Shown here: in pieces, positions 16,753-25,078 of the stretch
How the letters are laid out: each line of letters starts with the position of its first letter
Position numbering within the stretch: position 1 is the stretch's first letter
Assembly: GCA_031382215.1 (NCBI GenBank)
Contig: JANMYQ010000273.1
Span: forward strand, 1-64,000
Direction of reading: 5' to 3'
Source: LGRD01 sp031382215
GTDB lineage: Bacteria > Pseudomonadota > Gammaproteobacteria > Burkholderiales > Burkholderiaceae_C
DNA length: 64,000 nt
Position numbers and translations under genes: made by a program
Notes under the pieces: generated by a model
Seen by the model: the letters and a program-made list of their open reading frames with translations, nothing else
Databases searched by the model: none
What the model was told of the DNA's origin: nothing

Positions 16753-16772
16753 GGCTGATCTGACGATCAGCC
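16753..16772. terminator. Perfect inverted repeat between convergent genes
   Basis: The arms GGCTGATC and GATCAGCC pair perfectly around a TGAC loop. The repeat sits between the stop of the four-cysteine ORF and the stop of the methionine synthase gene, overlapping the latter. There is no T-run, so it may be an mRNA-end stabiliser rather than an efficient intrinsic terminator. Confidence 0.5.
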
Positions 16773-17786
16773 GTGGCGCTGGCGCGCGAGAGCGGCCCCC
16801 TGCGCCAGCGCCTGCAGCTTCTTCACGGCCACCTCGCGGCTCATCGGCGCCAGGCCACAGTTGGTGCACGGGAACAGGCGCTCGCGCGGCACGAACTGCA
16901 GCGCGCGGCCGATCGTGTCGGCCACCTGTTCAGGCGTCTCGATCACGTCAGAGGCCACGTCGATCACGCCGACCATCACGTCCTTGCCCTTCAGCAGCGC
17001 CATCAGGTCGGGCGGCACGTGCGAGTGGTAACACTCGAGCGACACCTGCTTGATGCTGCTCTTGGCCAGCGCCGGAAACACCTGTTCGTACTGGCGCCAT
17101 TCTTCGCCCAGGGTCTGCTTCCAGTCGGTGTTGGCCTTGATGCCGTAGCCATAGCAGATGTGGACCGCGGTCGTGCAGGTCAGGGCCTGCGCGGCGCGTT
17201 CGAGCGCGGCCACGCCCCAGTCGGCGGCGTCCTTCATGTAGACGTTGAAGGCCGGCTCGTCGAACTGGATGATGTCCACGCCGTCGGCCTGCAGCGCCAG
17301 TGCTTCCTGGTTCAGCAGTTCGGCAAAGGCGAAGGCCATGCCCACCTTGTCGTTGTAAAAGCGGTCGGCCACGGTGTCGACGATGGTCATCGGGCCGGGC
17401 AAGGTGAACTTCAGCTTCTTCTCGGTGTGGGCGCGCGCCAGGCGCGCTTCGGTGGCGTGCACCCTGCCTTTCAGGCGCAGCGCGGCCACCACCTGTGGCA
17501 CCTGCGCGTCGTAGCGGTTGTTGCGGATGCCCATCGTCACCTTGTGCTCGAAGTCGATGCCGCCGACCTGCTCAAGAAAGCCGTGCACGAAGTGCTGGCG
17601 CGATTGTTCGCCGTCACCGACGATGTCCAGGCCAGCGTCTTCCTGGGTCTTGATCCACAGCAGCGTGGCATCGGCCTTGGCCTGCGCCAGTTCGGCACCG
17701 CTGGCCTTCCACTGCGGCCAGAGCTTCTGGGTTTCGGCCAGCCAAGCGGGTTTGGGCAGGCTGCCGGCGATGGAGGTTTCGAACAT
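16767..17786 (-). CDS. mesD: Short methionine synthase, MesD-like
   Basis: A 339-residue single-domain homologue of the MetE catalytic half, with no N-terminal duplicated domain. The zinc ligands are His and Cys in AVHICYG, a Glu nearby, and the last Cys in the PCTNCGLAP segment. The strings YGIKANTDWK and EEWRQYE match the MesD type of folate-independent methionine synthase as I remember it. MesD works with an oxygen-dependent partner, MesX (DUF1852), normally encoded next door. No DUF1852 gene is nearby here, so the protein is an orphan in this locus. An ordinary MetE-like methyltransferase of unknown donor is the alternative. Confidence 0.75.
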   Translation of the reverse strand: MFETSIAGSLPKPAWLAETQKLWPQWKASGAELAQAKADATLLWIKTQEDAGLDIVGDGEQSRQHFVHGFLEQVGGIDFEHKVTMGIRNNRYDAQVPQVVAALRLKGRVHATEARLARAHTEKKLKFTLPGPMTIVDTVADRFYNDKVGMAFAFAELLNQEALALQADGVDIIQFDEPAFNVYMKDAADWGVAALERAAQALTCTTAVHICYGYGIKANTDWKQTLGEEWRQYEQVFPALAKSSIKQVSLECYHSHVPPDLMALLKGKDVMVGVIDVASDVIETPEQVADTIGRALQFVPRERLFPCTNCGLAPMSREVAVKKLQALAQGAALARQRHG

Positions 17787-17811
17787 GGAGGTTGCCTTCA
17801 GAATTCAGACT

Positions 17812-18051
17812 TCAAACGAACGGGGCCGGGCGCGTGGGCGCGTGCATGCGGATGCGCGTGCCCTGCAGTTCAATCAGCTGGCCGGCGCGGACCTTGCACG
17901 ATTTGCGCAACTCGACCTCGCCATCGACCTGCACGCGCCCTTCCGAGATCAGCATCTTGGCCACGCCGCCGCTGGGCGCCAGGCCGGTGGCCTTGAGCAG
18001 GTCATCGAGCGGTATGAAGTCGGTGCGGAGTTCGAAGTCGACGGTTTTCAC
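17812..18051 (-). CDS. S4-domain RNA-binding protein (YbcJ-like)
   Basis: A 79-residue protein consisting almost wholly of an S4 RNA-binding fold: FIPLDDLLKATGLAPSGG, then AKMLISEGRVQVDGE and KVRAGQLIEL. It has the size of E. coli YbcJ and related stand-alone S4 proteins thought to act in rRNA or ribosome recycling. The start is GTG at 18051. The ORF stays open further upstream, but only this start gives the family's N-terminus. It lies 25 bases upstream of the methionine synthase gene, on the same strand. Confidence 0.78.
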   Translation of the reverse strand: MKTVDFELRTDFIPLDDLLKATGLAPSGGVAKMLISEGRVQVDGEVELRKSCKVRAGQLIELQGTRIRMHAPTRPAPFV

Positions 18052-18106
18052 AAGGCACGGCCAGCAAGCTAGTGGGCGCTGATTTTGCGCCCGTTCAACC
18101 GGCATG

Positions 18107-19144
18107 TCATGCCGCGGCGGCGACCTTTGCAGCTTGCGCGCCCAGGCCGAACTCCTGCGCCAGCAAGGCATACGAGCGGCGGCGCGCGGTCGGGTCGTAG
18201 GCCCAGGTGTTGACCACCAGTTCGTCCAGGCCATAGTCCGCTGCCAACGCGCGCAGCTTCGAGCCGACCTGCGCGGCGGTGCCGACGAAAGCCTGTTCGC
18301 GCATCGCCCGCAAGGTCGGCACGTCGGCCGGCTGAAAGCCCTGCGCCGCAACCTCGTCGGGCGAACGCAGCGGGCCGTACACACCGCGGTTGCGGTCGAC
18401 ACGCCAGCGGTCACGGCTCAGCGCGTGGTGCTGGGCTTGTTCCTCGGTGTCGGCCACCAGCGCCCAGACGCACAGCGTGGACAGCGGCTTCGGGAAACGC
18501 GCGCTCGGCCTGTACAGGCGCTGGTACAGGTCCATCGCCTGCTCGGCGCCCTGGCCGTCGGTGAAGAAGTACGCGAACGCATACGGCAGGCCCAGGTGCG
18601 CCGCAAGTTGCGCGCCGTAGTCGGAGCTGCCCAGGATCCACATCTCGGGCGAGGTCGGGCCGTGCGGGTGGGCGTGGATGCCTTGATGGGCCTCGCCGCG
18701 CCCTTCCACTTCCCGCGCGCCGACCCAGGCCTGCAGGTCCATCACCTGCTGCGGAAAGTCTTCAGCGGCACCGCGCGCGTTCGGGTTCAGAGCCTGCGCG
18801 GTGCGCATGTCGCCGCCGGGCGCGCGGCCCAGGCCGAGGTCGATGCGACCCGGCGCCAGCGCCTCCAGCACGCGGAACTGCTCGGCCACCTTCAGCGCGC
18901 TGTAGTGCGGCAGCATCACGCCGGCACTGCCGATGCGAATGCGCGTGGTGGTGGCCGCGATGGCCGCCATCAGGATCTCGGGCGCACTGCCGACGATGGC
19001 CGGGATGTTGTGGTGCTCGCTGAGCCAGAAGCGGTGGTAGCCCAGCGCCTCGCAATGCGCAGCGAGCGACAGCGTGTCGCGGATCGATTCGCTTTCGCTG
19101 CGGCCGGCCACGGCGGCCGACTGGTCGAGCACGGAAAGTCTCAT
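18107..19144 (-). CDS. LLM-class flavin-dependent oxidoreductase
   Basis: A 345-residue luciferase-like monooxygenase-family protein. Diagnostic parts are LSVLDQSA, GYHRFWLSEHHN near residue 40, the GSAGVMLPHYSALKVAEQF strand-helix and RIDLGLGRAPGGD. These place it in the MsnO8/CE1758-type LLM oxidoreductases. Such enzymes use FMNH2 or F420 to oxidise small molecules; the substrate here is not inferable. The ATG at 19144 is chosen because MRLSVLDQ is the usual start. It is divergent from the DUF5666 gene. Confidence 0.85.
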   Translation of the reverse strand: MRLSVLDQSAAVAGRSESESIRDTLSLAAHCEALGYHRFWLSEHHNIPAIVGSAPEILMAAIAATTTRIRIGSAGVMLPHYSALKVAEQFRVLEALAPGRIDLGLGRAPGGDMRTAQALNPNARGAAEDFPQQVMDLQAWVGAREVEGRGEAHQGIHAHPHGPTSPEMWILGSSDYGAQLAAHLGLPYAFAYFFTDGQGAEQAMDLYQRLYRPSARFPKPLSTLCVWALVADTEEQAQHHALSRDRWRVDRNRGVYGPLRSPDEVAAQGFQPADVPTLRAMREQAFVGTAAQVGSKLRALAADYGLDELVVNTWAYDPTARRRSYALLAQEFGLGAQAAKVAAAA

Positions 19145-19323
19145 GCGTTCAGGGCCCGGTGGGGCGGGTGGTGGGAGGGGCCGGCGTGGGACAGGAGCGC
19201 CGCGGGGGATGGTACCCGGCACCGATCTCCATCGTCGCAGCAGGCCGCAGCGCGGGCGGAACAGGGCCGCTGCCGAGCGTCGAAACCCGCGCCGGGACCT
19301 GTGCATACTTGTAACAACGCTTG

Positions 19324-19344
19324 AAATGTGCACATTGCACATTT
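19324..19344. promoter_or_regulatory. Palindromic operator candidate upstream of the DUF5666 gene
   Basis: The arms AAATGTGCA and TGCACATTT are perfect inverse complements separated by CAT. The site is AT-rich in a GC-rich background and lies 64 bases before the first DUF5666 start, inside the divergent gap with the LLM gene. A site of this form usually binds a dimeric repressor or activator, which is not identifiable here. Confidence 0.65.
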
Positions 19345-19407
19345 ACAGTAGAGGCATGGCAAGGGGGCCCCCAGCCATTCCCATCCCTTCACTGCCTGGA
19401 GAACCCC

Positions 19408-20631
19408 ATGCTCATTTCAGTCACCCACAAGTCGCGCCGCCCGGCGCAAGGCTTTCTGACCCTGCTGTTCGCCGCCGCCGTGCTGGCCGGCTGCGGAGGC
19501 GGCGGCAGCAGCGGCTCTGCGTCGCCCGAAGCCCGCAGCTCGTTCGCGTCCGGCCCGATCACCGGCTTCGGCTCGATCATCGTCAACGGCGTGCGCTTCG
19601 ACGATTCTTCGGCCAGCGTGTCCGACGACGACGGCAACTCGCGCCGCAGCGACGACCTGCGCCTGGGCATGGTGGCCGACGTCACCGGCTCCGCCATCAC
19701 CGACGACGGCAGTGGCTCGCGCAGCAAGGCGCGCTCGATCCGCTTTGGCAGCGAGATCGTCGGCCCGGTGTTCTCGGTCGCCGCCGACGGCAAATCGCTG
19801 GTCGTGCTGGGCCAGACGGTTCAAGTCACTGCCACCACGCTGTTCGACGACCGCCTGGCAGGCGGTTTGGGCGGCCTGGTCGCGGGCACCAGCGTGGTCG
19901 AGGTTCACGGGCTGATCGACGCAGCCACCGGCGCGTACATCGCTACCCGCATCGAACCCGAGTCGAACCCGCTCGTCTTCAAGCTGCGTGGCGCCGTGAG
20001 CAACATCGACAAGACGGCGCGTACCTTCAGAATCGGTGCCGGCACCGAGACGATCTCGTACGCCGCGATCGCCGCCACCGCCCCGGCCGCGCTGGATAAC
20101 GGCCTGATGGTGCGTGTGAAACTGCAGACCACCCCGGTGGCCGGCCAATGGGCGGCCACCGCCATCGACAGCGGCGTGCGTCGCCTCGACGACCACGACG
20201 AAGCCGAGCTGAAGGGAACGATCACGGCCACGAGCTTTGGTGTGGACAAGAAGTTCAGCGTCAACGGCCTGCCGGTGGATGCGAGCAACGCCACTTTTCC
20301 CAAGGGCACCGCGGGCATCGTTCTGGGCGCGCGGGTTGAGGTGAAGGGCAGCGCGGTGAACGGCGTGATCCTGGCCACCCGCGTGCAGCCCGAGAGTGAC
20401 GATGACCGCCGCAGCGAAGGCTTCGAACTGCACGGCAGCATCTCGGCGCTCGACGCCACGGCCAAGACCTTTGCGCTGCGCGGCCTCACGGTCGACTTCA
20501 GCGGCACCGGCATCGAGTTCAAGAAGGGAACGGCAGCCAACCTGGCCAACGGCCGCAATGTCGAAGTCAAGGGTGTGCTGTCGTCCGACGGAACCCGGTT
20601 GAGCGCCGTTCGGATCAACTTCGAGGACTGA
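19408..20631 (+). CDS. DUF5666-domain lipoprotein (copy 1)
   Basis: A 407-residue secreted protein. Its signal ends in a lipobox (VLAGCGGGGSSG), so it is probably lipid-anchored. The remainder is repeats of the DUF5666 fold, about 60-70 residues each, with recurring GPITGFGSIIVNG, LRLGM, V(T/V)G and a final LSAVRI strand. Function is unknown. The SD CTGGAG precedes the ATG at 19408. The second copy at 21640 shares the same architecture, and DUF6502 lies between them. No catalytic residues stand out; the fold looks like a small beta-barrel repeat, possibly a binding scaffold. Confidence 0.85.
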   Translation: MLISVTHKSRRPAQGFLTLLFAAAVLAGCGGGGSSGSASPEARSSFASGPITGFGSIIVNGVRFDDSSASVSDDDGNSRRSDDLRLGMVADVTGSAITDDGSGSRSKARSIRFGSEIVGPVFSVAADGKSLVVLGQTVQVTATTLFDDRLAGGLGGLVAGTSVVEVHGLIDAATGAYIATRIEPESNPLVFKLRGAVSNIDKTARTFRIGAGTETISYAAIAATAPAALDNGLMVRVKLQTTPVAGQWAATAIDSGVRRLDDHDEAELKGTITATSFGVDKKFSVNGLPVDASNATFPKGTAGIVLGARVEVKGSAVNGVILATRVQPESDDDRRSEGFELHGSISALDATAKTFALRGLTVDFSGTGIEFKKGTAANLANGRNVEVKGVLSSDGTRLSAVRINFED

Positions 20632-20649
20632 CCGGCGCTGGCACCGCGC

Positions 20650-20679
20650 GCGGGTGTCGGCCTGAAAGCCGGCACCCGC
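20650..20679 (+). terminator. Intercistronic hairpin between DUF5666 and DUF6502
   Basis: A 12-bp stem (GCGGGTGTCGGC with GCCGGCACCCGC, one G-U wobble) is closed by a six-base loop and followed by a weak CTTT. It may reduce read-through into the DUF6502 gene or protect the upstream message. Confidence 0.5.
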
Positions 20680-20713
20680 ACTTTGGCCGCAGGCACGACC
20701 GTAGACTTCATCC

Positions 20714-21643
20714 ATGACCGCACCGTCCGACCGTCGGCGAACCCAGACAGGCACCGGCCCGGCCCCCGCCGCGGCGGCGCTCGACCCGGCGACCCTGGTG
20801 CAGGCGATGCAGCAGTTGATGGAGCCCCTGGCCACGCTGGCGATAACGCGCGGCGTTCCCTTCGCGACCCTGGAAGACATGCTCAAGACCGCTTTTGTCG
20901 ATGCCGCCGGCAAGGCGCACCCTCACCTGCCCGAGCACCGCAAGGTCAGCCGCATCAGCACCGTCACCGGGCTGACGCGGCGCGAGGTCACGCGCCTGAC
21001 CCAGCCCAAGCTCGACGCGCCACCCGCGGTGCGCCGCTCGCCGGCCACCCGGGTGTTCACGCGTTGGCTCTCCGACCCGTCGCTGAAAACGCTGCAAGGT
21101 GAGGCGATGGCCTTGCCGCGCCAGGGCCCGGCCCCGAGCTTCGAGGCGCTGGCGCAGTCGGTGACGCGCGACGTTCACCCGCGCAGCCTGCTCGACGAGT
21201 TGTGCCGTCTCGGCCTGGCGCAGATCGAAGGCGATCTGGTGCATGTGGTGCAGGACAGCTTCGTGCCTCGGGGCGATGGCGACCGCATGCTCGGCTTCCT
21301 GGGCAACAACGTCGGCGACCATTTGCGCGCCGCAGTGGCCAACGTGCTGTCAGACGCGCCGACTCATCTGGAGCAGGCGGTCTTTGCCGACGAGTTGTCG
21401 CCGGAGTCGGTGATCGCGTTCCGCCAGCTGATGCGCGCTCAGTGGAAGACGCTGCTCGATGCCGCCGTGCCCGCACTGAACCAACTGATCGACGACGACC
21501 GCGCTGCCGGACGCCGCCAGGACCAGCGGGTTCGTGTCGGCCTGTACACCTACGACGAGTCGATGCCGCGGGCGCCTGACGGCCCCGTCCTGCCGACTCC
21601 GCCCCCTCAATCCAATGCGGCGACCCAGCCGACCGACACATGA
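20714..21643 (+). CDS. DUF6502 family protein
   Basis: A 309-residue cytosolic protein. The N-terminal part contains a DNA-binding-like helix set (GVPFATLEDMLKTAFVDAA, ISTVTGLTRREVTRL), and the rest is alpha-helical (HPRSLLDELCRLGL, LGFLGNNVGDHLRAAVANVL). The family is usually found beside DUF5666 lipoproteins. The HTH-like segment makes a transcriptional or nucleic-acid role possible, but this is inference. The last four bases (ATGA) overlap the next DUF5666 gene, so the two are translationally coupled. Confidence 0.78.
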   Translation: MTAPSDRRRTQTGTGPAPAAAALDPATLVQAMQQLMEPLATLAITRGVPFATLEDMLKTAFVDAAGKAHPHLPEHRKVSRISTVTGLTRREVTRLTQPKLDAPPAVRRSPATRVFTRWLSDPSLKTLQGEAMALPRQGPAPSFEALAQSVTRDVHPRSLLDELCRLGLAQIEGDLVHVVQDSFVPRGDGDRMLGFLGNNVGDHLRAAVANVLSDAPTHLEQAVFADELSPESVIAFRQLMRAQWKTLLDAAVPALNQLIDDDRAAGRRQDQRVRVGLYTYDESMPRAPDGPVLPTPPPQSNAATQPTDT

Positions 21644-22842
21644 ACCTTCTTCGGCTGATGGAGCATTCCCTGGCACTCGCGCGCCGCCACGGGCTGCGAG
21701 CACTCTTCATGACGCTGGCCATGGCGGGTTGCGGCGGCGGCGCCGACAGCGGCGGCACTGGCGTCACCCCGCAGTCCTACGCCAGCGGGCCGATCACCGG
21801 CTTCGGTTCGGTGATCGTCAACGGTGTGCGTTTCGACGACACGCGCGCCACAGTCACCGACGACGAGGGGGCGCCGCGCAGTCGCGACGACCTGCGCCTG
21901 GGCATGACCACCGAGGTCCGCGGCTCGGCCATCACGGTCGACGCAACGGGCGCCAACGTCAGCAGCGCCAGCAGCATCGCCTTCGGCAGCGACCTGCTCG
22001 GCCCGGTCGACAGCGTCGACGCTGCCGGCAACCGGCTGGTGCTGCTCGGGCAGGGCGTGGACATCGGCACGGCCACCGTCTTCGACGATGTGGGCGGCCT
22101 GGCCGCCATCGCGCCGGCAGACTTGATCGAGGTCTATGCGCTGTACGACGCGGCCACCGGCCGCTACGCCGCCACGCGCGTCGAGCGCAAGGGCGCGGCC
22201 ACAACTTACCGGCTGCGCGGCATCGTGAGCCAGCTCGACACCGTGGCGCGCGCCTTCAACATCGGCAGCGAGCGGATCTCTTACGCCGCCTTCGCGGGCA
22301 GCCTGCCGGCCGCGCTGGCCAACGGCAACTTCGTTCGGATCAGGCTGCAGCCGCCGAAGACCGGCGGTGTGTGGCAGGTGGCCGGGCTGGGCGACGGCGT
22401 GCCGCAGCCCAGGGAGCTCGACGACGTGCGGCTCGAAGGCCTCGTCAGCGCGTTCACCTCGGTCACGCGCTTCAGCGTCAATGGCGTGGCCGTCGACGCC
22501 GGCGGCGTCACCGCGCCGGCCGGCCTGGCGCTCGGGGCGCGGGTGGAAGTCAAAGGCGTCGTGCGCAACGGCCTGCTGGTGGCCAGCGAGCTGAACGTCA
22601 AGTCGCCGGACGACGAGGCGAACCAGGAGTTCGAGTTGCGCGGCGCGATCACGTCGGTCAATTCGGCAATCCGGACCTTCCTGCTGCGCGGCGTGACGGT
22701 CGAGTACCTGCTCGTCGGTTCGGCTACCGACTTCCGCGACGGCAGCGCTGCGGATCTGATCGTCGGCCGGAACGTCGAAGCCCGCGGCACGCTGTCGCCC
22801 GACGGCACGCGGCTGCTGGCCGCGCGCATCACGTTCAAGTAA
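21640..22842 (+). CDS. DUF5666-domain lipoprotein (copy 2)
   Basis: A 400-residue paralogue of the protein at 19408. It shares GPITGFGSVIVNGVRFDD, DLRLGM and the closing LSPDGTRLLAARI strand. A hydrophobic N-terminus ends in AMAGCGGG, so it is a probable lipoprotein. The two copies differ throughout the mature region, which suggests divergence after duplication, not recent copying. Coupling to the DUF6502 gene through an ATGA overlap indicates shared expression. Confidence 0.83.
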   Translation: MNLLRLMEHSLALARRHGLRALFMTLAMAGCGGGADSGGTGVTPQSYASGPITGFGSVIVNGVRFDDTRATVTDDEGAPRSRDDLRLGMTTEVRGSAITVDATGANVSSASSIAFGSDLLGPVDSVDAAGNRLVLLGQGVDIGTATVFDDVGGLAAIAPADLIEVYALYDAATGRYAATRVERKGAATTYRLRGIVSQLDTVARAFNIGSERISYAAFAGSLPAALANGNFVRIRLQPPKTGGVWQVAGLGDGVPQPRELDDVRLEGLVSAFTSVTRFSVNGVAVDAGGVTAPAGLALGARVEVKGVVRNGLLVASELNVKSPDDEANQEFELRGAITSVNSAIRTFLLRGVTVEYLLVGSATDFRDGSAADLIVGRNVEARGTLSPDGTRLLAARITFK

Positions 22843-22868
22843 ATCGCCGAGGGCGGTGCAAGCGTGCG

Positions 22869-23360
22869 TCAGGCGCCACCGCCCGGCGGCGCGCGGTGCA
22901 CCGGGTCGATCCACAACACGGTCTCGGGCTTTTCGACCGGCGCGATGTCCAGGTTCACGGCCACCGCCTCGCCGTCGCTGCGCACCAGCACGCACTCCAG
23001 CACCTCGGTCGCGCTGGCGTTGATCTCCTGGTGCGGCACGAACGGCGGCACGTAAATGAAGTCGCCCGGGCCGGCTTCGGCGGTGAACTCCAGCGCCTCG
23101 CCCCAGCGCATGCGGGCGCGGCCCTTGAGCACGTAGATCACGCTCTCCAGCGGGCCGTGGTGGTGCGCGCCGGTCTTGGCGTTGGCGTGGATGTGCACCG
23201 TGCCGGCCCACAACTTCTGCGCGCCCACGCGTGCAAAGTTGATCGCCGCGGCGCGGTTCATGCCCGGCGTCTGGGCGGTGTTCGTATCGAGCTGATTGCC
23301 GGGCACGACACACACGCCGTCGTGCTTCCAGGGGGCGTGCTCTGCAGGGTCATGGCTCAT
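22869..23360 (-). CDS. Cupin-domain protein
   Basis: A 163-residue single-cupin protein. The metal-binding motif is HHHGPLESVIYVLKGRARMRWG, with three His plus Glu in the first half, and PPFVPHQEIN supplies the final His. Such proteins are mostly Mn/Fe-dependent dioxygenases, isomerases or regulators; there is nothing to decide which. A good SD (AAGGAAG) precedes the ATG at 23360. It is convergent with the second DUF5666 gene and divergent from the cold-shock gene. Confidence 0.82.
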   Translation of the reverse strand: MSHDPAEHAPWKHDGVCVVPGNQLDTNTAQTPGMNRAAAINFARVGAQKLWAGTVHIHANAKTGAHHHGPLESVIYVLKGRARMRWGEALEFTAEAGPGDFIYVPPFVPHQEINASATEVLECVLVRSDGEAVAVNLDIAPVEKPETVLWIDPVHRAPPGGGA

Positions 23361-23508
23361 CGCGGCTTCCTTCGTTGCAACGTGGTGTACATTAGCGCCC
23401 ACAGTTATGCGCAAGACGTTTGTTAGTAGTGATCTCATGCCCTACCTGTTGCGGTCCTCGCAGCAGGCATCGTTAGAAATCCCCCTGATCGTTTCTTGAG
23501 TGTTGCTG

Positions 23509-23527
23509 CATGCGACCGCATGTGCGG
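23509..23527 (+). promoter_or_regulatory. Two mutually exclusive hairpins in the cold-shock 5' leader
   Basis: CATGC-GACC-GCATG (23509-23522) and CCGC-ATGT-GCGG (23516-23527) share their middle bases and cannot form together. They lie 35-55 bases before the csp start codon. CspA-type leaders elsewhere switch structure with temperature, so a bistable leader is plausible but unproven. Confidence 0.4.
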
Positions 23528-23562
23528 CGCATCATTTGTTCGAAAAGATAGGATATACGTCC

Positions 23563-23772
23563 ATGACGACCCAAACCGGTACCGTGAAGTGGTTCAACGA
23601 GAGCAAGGGCTTCGGCTTCATCGCTCAAGACGCGGGCGGCGCTGACCTGTTCGCCCACTTCCGTGACATCACTGGCACTGGCTTCAAGACCCTGACCGAA
23701 AACCAGCGCGTCGAATTTGAAGTCAAGCAAGGCCAGAAGGGCCTGCAGGCAGCCAACATCAAGGTGCTGTAA
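23563..23772 (+). CDS. cspA: Cold-shock protein (CspA family)
   Basis: A 69-residue five-stranded OB-fold protein. The RNP1 motif KGFGFI and RNP2-like LFAHF are both present, as is TGTVKWFN at the N-terminus and VEFEVKQGQKGLQAANI at the end. It acts as an RNA chaperone, melting structured mRNA. The second RNP2 position is Ala where Val is common. The ATG at 23563 follows an AGGATA SD; a longer in-frame TTG start at 23500 would add 21 residues outside the family. A strong terminator follows 30 bases after the stop. Confidence 0.95.
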   Translation: MTTQTGTVKWFNESKGFGFIAQDAGGADLFAHFRDITGTGFKTLTENQRVEFEVKQGQKGLQAANIKVL

Positions 23773-23802
23773 AGCCCCCGAGGCCTTTCCGGCCTCGACA
23801 AG

Positions 23803-23831
23803 AGCCGCGACCCAGGTCGCGGCTTTTTTTT
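23803..23831 (+). terminator. Rho-independent terminator after cspA
   Basis: A stem with arms AGCCGCGACC and GGTCGCGGCT is followed by a run of eight T. It sits 30 bases after the csp stop. Confidence 0.9.
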
Positions 23832-23877
23832 GTCCGCCGCCGGCCTAAGATGCCGCATTCAAACACCGGAGACCGCC

Positions 23878-24924
23878 ATGGCCGTGCCTGCCACATCAAG
23901 CTCGCTGAGCAACCGCCAGGTGCGCCTGGCCGCCCGCCCGTCGGGCCTGCCCACCCGCGCTGACTGGAACTTCACGTCCGAGCCGGTCGCCGAGCCCGAG
24001 GCCGGCGGCATCGTCGTCAAGACCTTGAGCCTGTCGCTCGACCCGGCCATGCGCGGCTGGATGAACGAAGGCAAGAGCTACATCGCGCCGGTCGAGATCG
24101 GCGCGGTGATGCGGGCCGGCGGCATCGGCACGGTGGTGGCGTCCAAGGCGGCGGGGTTTGCGGTCGGTGACCTGGTCAGCGCGAGCCTCGGCGTGCAGCA
24201 GTACTGCGCCATTCCGGCCGCCGAACTCAAGCGCAGCGGCGTGTTCAAAATCGACACACGGCTCGGCACGATCACGCAGTGGCTCAACGTGCTGGGCATG
24301 CCCGGCATGACCGGCTACTTCGGGCTGATGGACGTGGGCCAGCCCCAAGCCGGCGAGACGGTGGTCGTCTCCGGCGCGGCCGGCGCGGTGGGTCAGACGG
24401 TCGGCCAACTGGCCAAGATCAAGGGCTGCCGCGTGGTCGGCATTGCTGGTGGCGCGGCCAAGTGCGCGTGGGTCGTGAAGGAACTCGGTTTCGACGCCTG
24501 CGTCGACTACAAGGCCGGCAACGTGCGCGACGACCTGAAGGCCGCCTGCCCGAAGGGCGTGGACGTGTACTTCGACAACGTCGGCGGCGAGATCCTCGAC
24601 ATCGTGCTCGGCCGGCTGGCGCGCAAGGCGCGCATCGTCATCTGCGGCGCGATCAGCCAGTACAACAACACCACGCCGGTGCAGGGGCCGAAGAACTACC
24701 TGTCGCTGCTGGTCAACCGGGCGCGCATGGAAGGCATCGTGGTGTTCGACTACACCGAGCGCTTTCCTCAGGCGGTGGCCGAACTGGCCGGCTACCTGAA
24801 AGACGGCCGCATGAAGAGCAAGGAGGACGTGGTGGTCGGGCTCGATACCTTCCCCGAAACGCTGCTCAAGCTGTTCAACGGCGAGAACTTCGGCAAGCTG
24901 GTGCTGCAGGTCGCCGAGGCCTGA
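23878..24924 (+). CDS. NADP-dependent medium-chain reductase, CurA/leukotriene-B4-dehydrogenase type
   Basis: A 348-residue zinc-independent MDR enzyme. It has the N-terminal PSGLPTRADW and LSLDPAMRGWM segment seen in CurA and prostaglandin/LTB4 reductases, then the cofactor motif GAAGAVGQTVGQLAK. The residues YFDNVGGEILD and RIVICGAISQYN are strongly conserved in this group. Members reduce alpha,beta-unsaturated carbonyls; E. coli CurA reduces curcumin. The start ATG is at 23878. Confidence 0.9.
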   Translation: MAVPATSSSLSNRQVRLAARPSGLPTRADWNFTSEPVAEPEAGGIVVKTLSLSLDPAMRGWMNEGKSYIAPVEIGAVMRAGGIGTVVASKAAGFAVGDLVSASLGVQQYCAIPAAELKRSGVFKIDTRLGTITQWLNVLGMPGMTGYFGLMDVGQPQAGETVVVSGAAGAVGQTVGQLAKIKGCRVVGIAGGAAKCAWVVKELGFDACVDYKAGNVRDDLKAACPKGVDVYFDNVGGEILDIVLGRLARKARIVICGAISQYNNTTPVQGPKNYLSLLVNRARMEGIVVFDYTERFPQAVAELAGYLKDGRMKSKEDVVVGLDTFPETLLKLFNGENFGKLVLQVAEA

Positions 24925-25078
24925 GCAGGAATCCAAGGGCCACGCGGCCCGACGGTTCGGGAAAAGCATCGCAAAGTCGGCCGCTCCCCGGCCGCTGGCG
25001 TTGTATGCCCCGAGGCTAGACTTTGGGCGACCTCCCTGGAGCGCAGGCTCACGCGCAGCCCGCCTCCTGCCCTGTTGC

